From contig NZ_JASHKN010000001.1 of the NCBI RefSeq assembly GCF_030056735.1, forward strand, positions 496,001 through 560,000: a stretch of 64,000 nucleotides of DNA. The letters run 5' to 3'. The notes below the pieces were generated by a model. That model saw nothing but the letters and a program-made list of their open reading frames with translations, had not been told where the DNA came from and ran no database searches. This DNA comes from Rhodococcus sp. IEGM 1409 (lineage in GTDB: Bacteria; Actinomycetota; Actinomycetes; Mycobacteriales; Mycobacteriaceae). The translations under genes and the position numbers were made by a program. This document shows, piece by piece, positions 45,108 through 53,918 of the stretch. Positions within the stretch are counted from its first letter, which is position 1, and every line of letters begins with the position of its first letter.

Positions 45108-45183
45108 GCCCTCGTAGCTCAGGGGATAGAGCATTCCTCTCCTAAAGGAAGGGTCGCAGGTTCGAATCCTGCCGAGGGCACCA
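45108..45183 (+). tRNA. tRNA-Arg (anticodon CCU)
   Basis: A 76-base cloverleaf with encoded CCA. The acceptor arms are GCCCTCG (45108-45114) and CGAGGGC (45173-45179), with discriminator A at 45180 and CCA at 45181-45183. The anticodon stem is TTCCT/AGGAA around loop CTCCTAA, giving anticodon CCU, which reads AGG. The T-arm GCAGG-TTCGAAT-CCTGC is perfect. It lies directly upstream of the formylglycine-generating enzyme gene. No attachment-site duplicate was noticed. Confidence 0.96.
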
Positions 45184-45232
45184 GGTGGGACTCTCCCCAC
45201 ATCGGCGCGACCAACGTGCCATTCTTGAATTC

Positions 45233-46192
45233 ATGACGACGCCTCACTCCACTGCTACTCCCCCGAAGAACATGTCTTTGATCCCGGGTGGGACGTACTG
45301 GATGGGCTCCGAAGACTTCTATCCGGAAGAACGCCCAGTTCACCAGGTCACAGTCGACGGATTCTGGATGGACACGACGGCGGTGACCGTCGCCGAGTTC
45401 CGACGCTTCGTGAAAGCAACCGGCCACGTCACCACTGCGGAAATCGCCCCGGATCCCGCCGACTATCCCGACGCCGATCCAGCCCTCCTCGTTCCGGGAT
45501 CGTTGGTCTTCAACTCACCACCCGGCCCTGTTCCACTCGACGACTACACCCAGTGGTGGTCGTTCACTCCCGGCGCCGACTGGCGCCATCCCGAGGGCGC
45601 CGACAGCAATATCGGGGGACGTGAACGGCACCCCGTTACCCACGTGTCGTACTTCGACGCCCAGGCCTACGCCGCATGGGCCGGCAAGGAACTCCCGACC
45701 GAGGCCGAGTGGGAGTGCGCCGCCCGCGGCGGACTCGATCGCCAGGCCTACGTGTGGGGCGATCACGACTCTCCGGGCGGGCGGCCTGGCGGGAATGTCT
45801 GGCAGGGCCAGTTCCCCTGGGAGAACCTGCTCGAGGACGGGTACGAGCGCACCGCTCCGGTCGGAAAGTTCCGGCCCAACGGCTACGGACTGCTCGACAT
45901 GGCCGGGAACGTGTGGGAATGGACGGCCGATCACTACACGTCCGACCACGCCCACAGTTCGAAGAATCTCGCGCCTGCCTCTTCGTGCTGCATTCCTCGC
46001 AATCCCCGAGCGGAGTTCGCCACGGAGGCCTTGGCTGGCGAACCCTACGCACGACGGGTGATCAAGGGCGGCTCACATCTGTGTGCACCGAACTACTGCT
46101 TGCGCTACCGCCCTGCCGCGCGGCAGGGCGAATCCGAGGAGTCCTCGACCTGCCACGTCGGCTTCCGGTGCATCATCCGCATTCCGCAGTAG
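45233..46192 (+). CDS. Formylglycine-generating enzyme (sulfatase-modifying factor, SUMF1 family)
   Basis: A 319-residue FGE-sulfatase-domain protein. The N-terminal IPGGTYWMGSEDFYPEE, the GNVWEWTAD segment, and the C-terminal GGSHLCAPNYCLRYRPAARQ are diagnostic. Cys284 and Cys289 correspond to the copper-binding catalytic pair of Streptomyces FGE. It converts Cys of the sulfatase CxPxR motif into formylglycine using O2. The arylsulfatase at 55.7-58.1 kb carries that motif and is a likely client. It follows tRNA-Arg by 49 bases and is convergent with the hydrolase gene. Confidence 0.92.
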   Translation: MTTPHSTATPPKNMSLIPGGTYWMGSEDFYPEERPVHQVTVDGFWMDTTAVTVAEFRRFVKATGHVTTAEIAPDPADYPDADPALLVPGSLVFNSPPGPVPLDDYTQWWSFTPGADWRHPEGADSNIGGRERHPVTHVSYFDAQAYAAWAGKELPTEAEWECAARGGLDRQAYVWGDHDSPGGRPGGNVWQGQFPWENLLEDGYERTAPVGKFRPNGYGLLDMAGNVWEWTADHYTSDHAHSSKNLAPASSCCIPRNPRAEFATEALAGEPYARRVIKGGSHLCAPNYCLRYRPAARQGESEESSTCHVGFRCIIRIPQ

Positions 46193-46201
46193 AAGGACGC
46201 G

Positions 46202-47011
46202 TCAGGCAGCCCGCTGGAGCACAGAATCGAAGAATCCCTGAACGTGAGTGACCATCGGCGCTAGATGATGTGACACCGAGTCGATCACCACTTCTTGTAC
46301 ATCGATTCCTGCCCGGCGATAGTTGTTCTGCAATGACGCAATTCGATCACCCCGGGTCACGCCGGCGTCGTTCGCTCCTGGCATCCATCTGGGCTGCTCG
46401 GGTGTGACAGCGATGACGTCTCGACCGTCGTCGTTTCCACCGAGGACAGTCTGAACCGGTACCGAGGCAAGACGTTCGAGGTCGATGTCGTGACCAAACA
46501 CAGTCGAGGCGTTTCCGATGCCCACCCACCAATCGCGCGCGCGATCCAACAACGTCACATTGCCGGGTGCACCGATCGAGACCGCAAGAACTCGTTGCGG
46601 GTGGACAAGGAAGAACCGATGAGCGAACTGAGCGCCCCCGGAGAATCCGAACAGTAATACTTCGGGATCGAGCTCCAGTTCCACCCAGCCGGCAAGATCG
46701 TCGAGCATGTCGATCAAAACGCGGTCGAACCTAATTCCTTCGTACTCGAGGGATTTGTAATTGTCACTGTCCGCCGGATTGCCGATCCCTGCGGGGAATA
46801 GTGGCGCAAGCAATGTGGTTCCCGTCGTTTCCGCCCATTCCAAAAACAACTCGCGCAGGGACTCGGCGGCCCGGTCGCTCCCGTGTACGAGCACAGCAAC
46901 ACGACCATTAGGACGAGAAGGGATGAAACTGAAGTGGCTGAACCGCTGGTCCTTCGAACACGCAGTCCCCGGAATCCGTCCGCTACGTGGGTATTTCACT
47001 TCCAACTCCAT
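46202..47011 (-). CDS. Alpha/beta-hydrolase, probable serine esterase
   Basis: A 269-residue alpha/beta-hydrolase. It has the oxyanion-side VHGSDR near residue 43, the nucleophile elbow GFSGGAQ (Ser near 123) and a late His in SVSHHLAP. The length fits a polyhydroxybutyrate-depolymerase or feruloyl-esterase-like cytosolic esterase; no signal peptide is visible. It lies just downstream of the MocR regulator gene, 14 bases apart, on the same strand. The substrate is unknown, though it may cleave an ester related to the neighbouring amino-acid uptake genes. Confidence 0.7.
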   Translation of the reverse strand: MELEVKYPRSGRIPGTACSKDQRFSHFSFIPSRPNGRVAVLVHGSDRAAESLRELFLEWAETTGTTLLAPLFPAGIGNPADSDNYKSLEYEGIRFDRVLIDMLDDLAGWVELELDPEVLLFGFSGGAQFAHRFFLVHPQRVLAVSIGAPGNVTLLDRARDWWVGIGNASTVFGHDIDLERLASVPVQTVLGGNDDGRDVIAVTPEQPRWMPGANDAGVTRGDRIASLQNNYRRAGIDVQEVVIDSVSHHLAPMVTHVQGFFDSVLQRAA

Positions 47012-47025
47012 TCAACAGTTCTCGT

Positions 47026-48360
47026 TTACAGTGCGAGCGCGGACTGACGGAGAATCTCCGCCAATTGACTGCTCATCCCCGGCTCCATTCTCGACGTGGC
47101 AACACGGATATGCGGTAACGCCCCCGTCGAATACGACGTCTCGCCGGCAAGAGCCAGGATCCCGTGCGCCGTGAGATGCTCGATCGCCTTTGCCTCGTCG
47201 GTCACGGGAATCCAGACGCAGAACCCGTCCCTGGCGGGCGCATCAATGCCGTTGGCGTGCAACATCGACGTCAACGCGAAGAGCCTTTCTGCGTAAATGC
47301 CTCGGGCGCGAGCGACGCCCTCAGCCGTCACTTCGTCCTGCAGCAACCACGCCAAGGCACTCTGCAAGATCCGTGATGTCCACTGCCTTGTCAATCGGAT
47401 CTGCGCATGGACAGTGGCCATCCGAGCAAGAGTCGTTCCGATCACTGCCAGCCGCAGATCAGGCCCGTACGACTTCTCATAGGACTTGATGTGGATCGTC
47501 CGTTTGGGGAGATACTCGCCCACACTGTTGATATCCACCAACGACAGAGCATTCAGATCGTCGTACTCCACGAGCATCGCGGAAGTATTGCGCTTCAGTA
47601 CTTCCGCGATCCGCCATGCGCGGTCCGAAGCTGTTGCATTACCCGTCGGCACCTGAGCTCTCGGCTGGTAGAAGACCACAACAGGACGTGTCTTCATTGC
47701 TTCCTCGAGATGCATCAGTGACAACCCGCCCTCGACGTACGGCACGGGCACCACGGTCAGACCCAGATCCGACATGAGGTTGAGCAACTGAGGTTGCGTC
47801 GGGGATTCAACCACAATTCGATCGCCGGGAACCGAAAGTGACTGTAAGACAGTCCATATAGCATCAGATGCGCCGTTCGCCACTGCGAATGCCTCAGCGG
47901 GGTAAGGCCACTCGGGTTCCACGACATCTCTGAGCGCGGGAAGGATGGGCGAATCGTAGTACTGGTCGAGTCCCGGCATCTCCGATGCACTGACCAACGC
48001 CGGTTTCAGCGAGGGCAACAGGTCAGGGTCGGGATAAAGCAACCGCATGTCGAACCGGGCCGGGATGATCGATGCCGGTTCGATTCGCGTCACCAATCCC
48101 ACCGGGCTGCTGACTCGGGTTCCCGACTTACCGCTGCCCATGATCAGCCCTCGTTTCTTGAGCAGACTCCACGCCGAGGAGACCGTCGCCGGACTGACCC
48201 GGAGAACCTCGGCCAACGAACGCACGTGGGGCAGTGCGTCCCCCGGCGTCAGTTCACCTGTCCTGATCAGTTCAGCTACGTAGGAGGCGATTCCCCGGGA
48301 GGATGGGTCCTCGATTTTTCTGCCCAACAGGGCCGCATCGAACTTGGTCACCCGACCCAC
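47026..48360 (-). CDS. MocR-type GntR regulator with aminotransferase domain
   Basis: A 444-residue regulator. An N-terminal GntR winged helix (about residues 20-85, with LAEVLRVSPATVSSAWSLL) is fused to a fold-type-I aminotransferase-like domain. The PLP-binding Lys is in IKSYEKSYGPDLRLA near residue 290. MocR proteins sense amino compounds through PLP. It starts with GTG at 48360 behind GGAG and sits downstream of a polar amino-acid ABC importer, which it probably regulates along with the amidase and RraA genes. Confidence 0.88.
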   Translation of the reverse strand: MGRVTKFDAALLGRKIEDPSSRGIASYVAELIRTGELTPGDALPHVRSLAEVLRVSPATVSSAWSLLKKRGLIMGSGKSGTRVSSPVGLVTRIEPASIIPARFDMRLLYPDPDLLPSLKPALVSASEMPGLDQYYDSPILPALRDVVEPEWPYPAEAFAVANGASDAIWTVLQSLSVPGDRIVVESPTQPQLLNLMSDLGLTVVPVPYVEGGLSLMHLEEAMKTRPVVVFYQPRAQVPTGNATASDRAWRIAEVLKRNTSAMLVEYDDLNALSLVDINSVGEYLPKRTIHIKSYEKSYGPDLRLAVIGTTLARMATVHAQIRLTRQWTSRILQSALAWLLQDEVTAEGVARARGIYAERLFALTSMLHANGIDAPARDGFCVWIPVTDEAKAIEHLTAHGILALAGETSYSTGALPHIRVATSRMEPGMSSQLAEILRQSALAL

Positions 48361-48415
48361 AATGTTCTCCGTCCTTCAAGTCCCTCGCGTCTGCATCGTC
48401 TGCTCCTGAATCGAA

Positions 48416-49207
48416 TCATCGGTGCAGGGTGTTCTCCAAGAAGGACTCGGTGATCGGACTCCGCGGCGCCTGCAGCACTTGCTCGGTATGACCGTCCTCG
48501 ACGATCGAACCGTTCGCCACCACAACGACCCGGGATGCCGCGGCACGTGCAAAGCCGACCTCGTGAGTGACAACCATCATGGTCGACCCTTCGTCGGCCA
48601 ACTGCTTCATCACCGAGGTCACCTCGCCGACGTTAGCCGGGTCCAAGGCCGAGGTCGGCTCGTCGAAGAGCAACAACTCCGGTTCCATCGCCAACGCGCG
48701 CGCAATTGACACACGCTGCTGTTGCCCACCGGAAAGGTGCTTCGGGTACGAGTCCGCACGATCTTCCAATCCCACCCTCGACAACAACCTCAGACCGAGT
48801 TCGCGAGCCTTACCCTTGTCCAGGCCTCGAACGTGGATCGGCGCGTCGATCACGTTCCGAAGCACGGTCCAATGTGGAAACAGATTGAAGCTCTGAAAGA
48901 CCATCCCCGTCTTCTGGCGCTGTCTGGAAATCTTTCCCTCACCGAGCATCCGCAGACCGCGCGAACTCAGTTCACACCCGAGCAACTCACCACCGAGAGT
49001 GATGGAGCCACCGTCTGGCCGTTCCAGATAGTTGACACAACGCAACATCGTCGATTTTCCCGAACCGGATGCTCCGAGAATTGCCACTGTTTCGCCGCGG
49101 TGTAGGTCCAGGCTGACTCCGCGCAACACTTCATTGTCGCCGTAGCTCTTTCGCAAATTGCGAATGGAGAGCAGCGGTTGTCCCGTACTTCTGGTTCGAT
49201 CCGTCAT
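48416..49207 (-). CDS. Polar amino-acid ABC importer ATPase (GlnQ/HisP type)
   Basis: A 263-residue ATPase with Walker A GASGSGKSTMLRCVNYLE, the family's FQSFNLFPHWTVLRNVI, signature LSGGQQQRVSIARAL, Walker B LLLFDEPTSALDP and switch VVTHEVGFA. The ATG at 49207 overlaps the permease stop by 4 bases (ATGA). It powers the importer formed with the permease and binding protein next to it. Confidence 0.9.
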   Translation of the reverse strand: MTDRTRSTGQPLLSIRNLRKSYGDNEVLRGVSLDLHRGETVAILGASGSGKSTMLRCVNYLERPDGGSITLGGELLGCELSSRGLRMLGEGKISRQRQKTGMVFQSFNLFPHWTVLRNVIDAPIHVRGLDKGKARELGLRLLSRVGLEDRADSYPKHLSGGQQQRVSIARALAMEPELLLFDEPTSALDPANVGEVTSVMKQLADEGSTMMVVTHEVGFARAAASRVVVVANGSIVEDGHTEQVLQAPRSPITESFLENTLHR

Positions 49208-50172
49208 GACGTCCTCGTTCGATTCTTGCGCAAACCCTTCGACACCCACTGTGCAAACCAGGTGCCGGCATTGGTCGATGCGCTTCGGGTGGCGCCCTTG
49301 GCGTAGTGCGCTTCGATGAAATACTGGAAGAAGTTGAGTACGGTGGTCAGAACGAGATACCAGATACAGGCCACGATCAACAATGGAATCGTTTGGAATG
49401 TGTCACTGTAGATTTCCTGAGCCGAGAACAACAGTTCCGCGCCGCCGATGACGCTCACGATGGACGTAGCCTTCGTCATGCCGATGATCTGACTGAATGT
49501 CGGCGGGACAATGAACCGCATCGCTTGCGGCAGTTGAATTCTCAGGAAGATCGACATCGGTTTCATGCCGACCGACTTGGCAGCGTCTATCTGTCCCTCG
49601 TCGACGGATAGAAGGCCCGCCCGATAGATCTCGGCCTGATATGCGGCCTCGTGAAGACCGAGACCTACCACCGCAGCAAGAAATGGGGTTATCACCGAAT
49701 TCGCCTCGGATTGAAGGAATGTCGGTCCGAAGGGAATTCCGATCCCGAGAACCGGAATCAACAGTGCGATATTGAACCAGAAGATCAACTGAACAAGCTG
49801 CGGAGTTCCACGAAAGACCCAGATGTATCCCGATGCGATCGCGCGGAGCACCGGGTTGTCCGCGATTCGGAACGCGGCGAGTACTCCACCGAACACGACT
49901 CCGATGAACATCGCCAGAATCGTCAAATAGCACGTCACCACCAGACCCTTCAATATTTGTTCACTGGTCAGATATTCGGCGACGACATCCCATTCGAAGT
50001 TGGGGTTTCGGACCATCATGTTGACGAGTTGAGCGAGAAGAACTCCGACGACAACTGCCGTGAACCACGTCCACGGCCTCGGCGGACGCTTTGCGATCGA
50101 CACATCGATCATGTCGTCACCGTCAGGGGTCACGCGGGCAGTCCCGAGATCACGCATGTCGCTGGCGGTCAT
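49204..50172 (-). CDS. Polar amino-acid ABC importer permease (HisM/GlnP type)
   Basis: A 322-residue permease with about five or six spans. The GYIWVFRGTPQLVQLIFW segment and the EAA-type loop EGQIDAAKSVGMKPMSIFLRIQLP are typical of the His/Glu/Asp/octopine family. A cytosolic N-terminal extension of about 35 residues precedes the first span. Only one permease gene is present, so it probably works as a homodimer. One base separates it from the binding-protein stop. Confidence 0.88.
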   Translation of the reverse strand: MTASDMRDLGTARVTPDGDDMIDVSIAKRPPRPWTWFTAVVVGVLLAQLVNMMVRNPNFEWDVVAEYLTSEQILKGLVVTCYLTILAMFIGVVFGGVLAAFRIADNPVLRAIASGYIWVFRGTPQLVQLIFWFNIALLIPVLGIGIPFGPTFLQSEANSVITPFLAAVVGLGLHEAAYQAEIYRAGLLSVDEGQIDAAKSVGMKPMSIFLRIQLPQAMRFIVPPTFSQIIGMTKATSIVSVIGGAELLFSAQEIYSDTFQTIPLLIVACIWYLVLTTVLNFFQYFIEAHYAKGATRSASTNAGTWFAQWVSKGLRKNRTRTS

Positions 50173-50173
50173 G

Positions 50174-51100
50174 TCACTTCGCCCTGGCGAGGTCGACGCC
50201 AGGAGCGTCGAGCATTTGAGCCTGGAGTTCGTAACGGTTCATGATCTCGTCGTAGGCGCCGCTGTCGAATACCTTCTGAAATCCCGCCAGAATTGTCGGC
50301 GTCAACGGAGAGTTCAACGGAAGAATCATGCCCTGGTAAAGATTCGAGAATCCGTTGTCGGCATCTTTTCCGGTGATCTCCAGCGCACCGTCCGAAGTCT
50401 TTGCATAGTAGGAAAGTGGTGCGCCGGAGGCGAAGAATGCATCAGCGCGCCCCGACTTGACGGACAAAACCCCATCAGGAACCGACTTGAGACCCACCAC
50501 ATTGATCGCCGACTTACCCTCGGCCACACAACGATCGGAACGATCGGTTAGAATTTTGTAGGCAGACCCGGTACCGGCGGGGCCCAACGCGGACACCGAG
50601 ATCCCGCAAACGTCGTCGAGACCGCTCACACCCTTTGGATTTCCTTTGGGAACGAGAAATGGAACGATCTCACGCACCACGTCCACCAACTGAACATTCT
50701 CCGATTTGCCGGTGTCTCCGTAGGGATTGAACCCAGCGTCGTATCGACCGGACGAAACTGCAGCGAACGCCCCAGCCAGATCGTTCATCGGTACGTACTC
50801 GACGTTTATGCCCAGCACTTCGCCGAGTTGGCCGGTGAGTTCAGCAGCCGCACCACTATAGGAGTCACCTGCCTTCTGCCACCACGGCGGGTTCACACCC
50901 GGCATGACGATCACGAGCTTGCCTGCGTCACGAATCTTCTGTGGAAGAGCGTCGTGAAGTGCCGAGTCCATCTGAACCGAGGGTTGCGCGGCACTTGAAC
51001 TGTCGGCAGTGGCGCCGCTACTACAGGCCGATCCTGCAAGGACCGAACCTGCGCACAGCACTGCCGCGATCGTGTGTCGACGTCGTATGAATCTAGTCAT
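50174..51100 (-). CDS. Polar amino-acid ABC importer substrate-binding lipoprotein
   Basis: A 308-residue family-3 binding protein. A signal peptide and lipobox AGSACSSG lie in the first 30 residues, followed by a periplasmic-binding domain starting IRDAGKLVIVMPGVNPPWW. The ATG at 51100 has GGAG upstream; the open frame further upstream overlaps the amidase gene and is rejected. It should bind an amino acid or amide-like solute for the permease. Co-expression with an amidase and an RraA-like protein hints at an unusual amino-acid substrate. Confidence 0.87.
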   Translation of the reverse strand: MTRFIRRRHTIAAVLCAGSVLAGSACSSGATADSSSAAQPSVQMDSALHDALPQKIRDAGKLVIVMPGVNPPWWQKAGDSYSGAAAELTGQLGEVLGINVEYVPMNDLAGAFAAVSSGRYDAGFNPYGDTGKSENVQLVDVVREIVPFLVPKGNPKGVSGLDDVCGISVSALGPAGTGSAYKILTDRSDRCVAEGKSAINVVGLKSVPDGVLSVKSGRADAFFASGAPLSYYAKTSDGALEITGKDADNGFSNLYQGMILPLNSPLTPTILAGFQKVFDSGAYDEIMNRYELQAQMLDAPGVDLARAK

Positions 51101-51102
51101 TG

Positions 51103-51945
51103 TCAGCTCCTGCTGTACTGGCAATCGGATGCCGATACGACATCTGTTGCTCGTGGATCGACGAAGAAGCGTCGTTGCTTCAGGACCGGCATCACGTGCC
51201 GGGCAGAGTGAAGGAGGTCCATCGAAAGGCTGACGGACACAGTGCCTTCCTCGATTCCAGCCATCGCTCGCACCACACCGTCCGGACCGACGATCATGCT
51301 GCGTCCGATTCGGTTGCCTCCTGTTTGACCGGCGGCAGCGAGGAAGCATGTGTTCTCCAAGGCGCGGGCTTTGCACAGGGTTTCCCAGTGCTCTTCCTTG
51401 AGCGGTCCGGAAACCCATGATGTCGGAAGCACCAGAACATCGACGCCTTTGTCCGCCAGCAGTCTGGCAACCTCCGGGAATCGTACGTCGTAACAGGTCA
51501 GCATTCCGATCGAGAACCCCTTGACCGCAAAGGTACTGAGAGTTCCGTCTCCTGCAGTAACGGAGTCTGATTCGCGGAAGGCAAAGGCGTCGTACAGGTG
51601 TATCTTCCGGTACGTGGATATGATCTCGCCGTCGCGAAGCGCCACGATAGTGTTGAAAGGCCTTCCCGTATCGGCGGTTTCGGTGACTCCCACGATGACG
51701 GTCAGCTCAGTCCCGCGCGTGGATTCGGCCAACCTACGAACAAAGAATCCATCGAGCCGTTCATCCAGGGGAGATTCGTCGACGGCATCGGCCCGACTCG
51801 ACGCTGATTCGGGAAACACCAGGAGGTCGATTCCTTCCTGCACCGCATGGTCGACCAACGACTGGCACAGCTCCGCGTTCGTCGATACATCGCGCACCGA
51901 GGACACTTGAGCCAATCTGATCGCGAGGCTGCCTCCCGTAGTCAT
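51103..51945 (-). CDS. Carbon-nitrogen hydrolase (nitrilase/omega-amidase superfamily)
   Basis: A 280-residue nitrilase-fold amidase with the catalytic trio visible: Glu in VFPESAS (near residue 46), Lys in YRKIHLYDAF (near 114) and Cys in LTCYDVRFPE (near 150). The CYDxRFPE form is shared with omega-amidase and Nit proteins, which hydrolyse alpha-keto amides such as alpha-ketoglutaramate. It lies between the binding-protein and RraA-like genes, overlapping the latter by 4 bases. A deamidation step on the imported compound is likely (inference). Confidence 0.86.
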   Translation of the reverse strand: MTTGGSLAIRLAQVSSVRDVSTNAELCQSLVDHAVQEGIDLLVFPESASSRADAVDESPLDERLDGFFVRRLAESTRGTELTVIVGVTETADTGRPFNTIVALRDGEIISTYRKIHLYDAFAFRESDSVTAGDGTLSTFAVKGFSIGMLTCYDVRFPEVARLLADKGVDVLVLPTSWVSGPLKEEHWETLCKARALENTCFLAAAGQTGGNRIGRSMIVGPDGVVRAMAGIEEGTVSVSLSMDLLHSARHVMPVLKQRRFFVDPRATDVVSASDCQYSRS

Positions 51946-52601
51946 CGTGGACCTTGACCGGACGCACCGGTCAACTCGGCTAGGTCAGTACCCCTGGCCA
52001 CAGTGCCGCGAAGGTCCGAACGCTCGAAGTCGATCTCCATGAGCGACAATCGATCTGCTACCTCCTGAGCCTGCGCGGCCGGCACGACGGCGATACCGTC
52101 GTCATCGCCGAATACGATGTCACCAGGCATCACGACAACGCCACCGACGCTGACTGGGACGTTGATCTGCCCTTCCAACATCAAGATTCGTGTCGTCAAA
52201 GCCGTAAGACCGCGAGAGAACACTGGGAACCCCAGTTCACGAATTTCGGCCGCATCATTGGTCGAACCGTTCGACACCGCTGCGACTGCTCCCGCATCTG
52301 CGGCGATTGCGGCAAGCGTGCCACCAAAACTGGAACGGTGATCGTCGCCGGACTGATCGATCACAACAACATCCCCCGGTTGAACCAAACTCATCGCACG
52401 ATGAACAGCGGTCGAATCGAGATGGGGGATCTTGACTGTCAGGGCCGGACCCGCGAATCGGCCCGAAGGACCAACTGGCTTCAATCCACGAGGAAACCCG
52501 AAATCTGTTGTGTGGCCGAGTGTTGCTGCGGTAACTCGGGTAAATCTCTCCATCAACTGAGCATCCGGCCTGGGAAACTGCGGGCCGACTGAGAAAGTCA
52601 T
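51942..52601 (-). CDS. RraA/HMG-aldolase-fold protein lacking the usual catalytic Arg
   Basis: A 219-residue RraA-like protein. The fold markers FPVFSRGL and GDDDGIAVVP are present. The catalytic segment of 4-hydroxy-4-methyl-2-oxoglutarate/4-carboxy-4-hydroxy-2-oxoadipate aldolases, GxxRDxxE, reads GSTNDAAE, so the Arg is Asn. The upstream GE pair is also changed to GGT. The start has a near-perfect AAGGAGGTG. It is first in the operon RraA, amidase, binding protein, permease, ATPase. A lyase or decarboxylase role is possible but unproven. Confidence 0.8.
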   Translation of the reverse strand: MTFSVGPQFPRPDAQLMERFTRVTAATLGHTTDFGFPRGLKPVGPSGRFAGPALTVKIPHLDSTAVHRAMSLVQPGDVVVIDQSGDDHRSSFGGTLAAIAADAGAVAAVSNGSTNDAAEIRELGFPVFSRGLTALTTRILMLEGQINVPVSVGGVVVMPGDIVFGDDDGIAVVPAAQAQEVADRLSLMEIDFERSDLRGTVARGTDLAELTGASGQGPR

Positions 52602-52962
52602 CTCGAACTCACCTCCTTGGACGTTATCGGTTGGTCAGCCGAGCATGCAGGGTGAGATAGTTCAGGTGCAATAGCATTTGTTACTGAACAAAAAGCGCAA
52701 CCCGGATAAGCCGAAGATCGCGAGTATGTCGATTGCGGCCGCACCCCTGAGCAGGAACGAGTGACCTTCCCATCCGACATGCGACAGTTAATCCAGCTGT
52801 TACACAGGAAGAATTCATCGAAAGCAACCTTGAGATGCAGATCATAGTTTTGTCCGCGGCGGGCGCTCACGCGAGTTTTGTTCAGACACAGAACAGGTTG
52901 GCAACGCCGTTGCTGGAGTCGAGGATCAGAGCATCGCCCACGAGCTGCAAGGAGATACGGCT
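52602..52962. promoter_or_regulatory. Intergenic divergent control region, 361 bases without a gene
   Basis: This region separates the RraA operon from the iminopeptidase-like gene. It holds the perfect palindrome TTTGTT-ACTG-AACAAA at 52677-52692 in an AT-rich stretch about 80 bases before the RraA start, a likely operator, perhaps for the MocR regulator encoded at the other end of the cluster. A second AT-rich area lies near 52840-52890. No small gene with a credible start and composition was seen in it. Confidence 0.45.
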
Positions 52963-53865
52963 GTGCATACTGTCGAAGAATCGGTAGTCGGAATCGAACA
53001 ATGGAGTACCTACTACCGCTGGACAGCTGAAAGCGAAGGGCCTCCAGAACGTGGTCGTCCGCTGTTGGTGCTACACGGTGGGCCTGGTTGCACCCACGAC
53101 TATCTGGTCAGCCTGAGCGATTTGGTCAGCGGCAACCGATCCGTCATACACTACGACCAATTGGGAAACGGACGCTCGACGCATATGCCCGAAGCTCCCT
53201 ACGATTTCTGGACCGTCGACCTGTTCCTCCGCGAGCTCGAGAATCTAATCTCGGAGCTCGGAATCTGCGAGTACGACCTCTTGGGGCACTCATGGGGTGG
53301 CATGCTGGCGGCTGAGCATGCGCTACGCCGACCATCAGGGCTTCGGAATCTGGTGATCGCGAATTCACCAGCATCGATGCAGGATTGGGTGGACGCAGCA
53401 GCCGAACTGCGGAGCGCCTTGCCACCTGAGGTCCAAGAAGCGTTGCTGCGCAACGAACATGCAGGTACGACGGACTCACAGGAGTATCGGGCGGCGATGT
53501 CGGAGTTCTACGATCGACATGTATGCCGCTCGATTCCGACCCCACCGGAAGTGGCGGCGACATTCGAGTGGATCGACACCGATCCGACTGTCTATCACAC
53601 GATGAACGGTCCAAGCGAGTTTCACGTCATCGGATCCCTACGCAATTGGTCTGTGAAAGAACGTCTTTCCCGGATTCAGACTCGAACGCTGGTAATCAAC
53701 GGTGCCTACGACGAAGCAACCGATCGCACTGTCGAACCTTTTGTCCGCGAGATCAGCGGAGCACGGTGGGTCCGATTCGAACATTCGAGCCACATGCCGC
53801 ACATCGAAGAGCGGGAATTGTTCATGAAGGTGGTCGCCGACTTCCTCGATGGCAAAGATACGTGA
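52963..53865 (+). CDS. Proline iminopeptidase-like alpha/beta-hydrolase (S33 family)
   Basis: A 300-residue enzyme with the S33 hallmarks HGGPGCTHDY (residues about 38-47), DQLGNGRS, nucleophile elbow GHSWGGM (Ser near 110) and the late GAYDEATD and His in SSHMPHIEE. Members release N-terminal proline or other residues from small peptides or amides. The GTG at 52963 follows AAGGAGA. It stands alone, divergent from the RraA operon and convergent with the dioxygenase gene. Cytosolic, as no signal peptide is present. Confidence 0.83.
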   Translation: MHTVEESVVGIEQWSTYYRWTAESEGPPERGRPLLVLHGGPGCTHDYLVSLSDLVSGNRSVIHYDQLGNGRSTHMPEAPYDFWTVDLFLRELENLISELGICEYDLLGHSWGGMLAAEHALRRPSGLRNLVIANSPASMQDWVDAAAELRSALPPEVQEALLRNEHAGTTDSQEYRAAMSEFYDRHVCRSIPTPPEVAATFEWIDTDPTVYHTMNGPSEFHVIGSLRNWSVKERLSRIQTRTLVINGAYDEATDRTVEPFVREISGARWVRFEHSSHMPHIEERELFMKVVADFLDGKDT

Positions 53866-53872
53866 TTTCGCC

Positions 53873-53888
53873 CGGTCGTCGCCGACCG
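53873..53888. terminator. Short hairpin between convergent genes
   Basis: CGGTCG (53873-53878) and CGACCG (53883-53888) pair around a 4-base loop just after the iminopeptidase stop. The stem is short and no T-run follows, so it is a weak terminator candidate. Confidence 0.3.
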
Positions 53889-53918
53889 CCGCCAGGCCTG
53901 CGCGGGTGGAGTACACAA

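Noticed and set aside
45108-46192. Integrative element at tRNA-Arg
   Set aside because: No integrase and no repeat of the tRNA 3' end were seen. The gene after it is an ordinary FGE gene.
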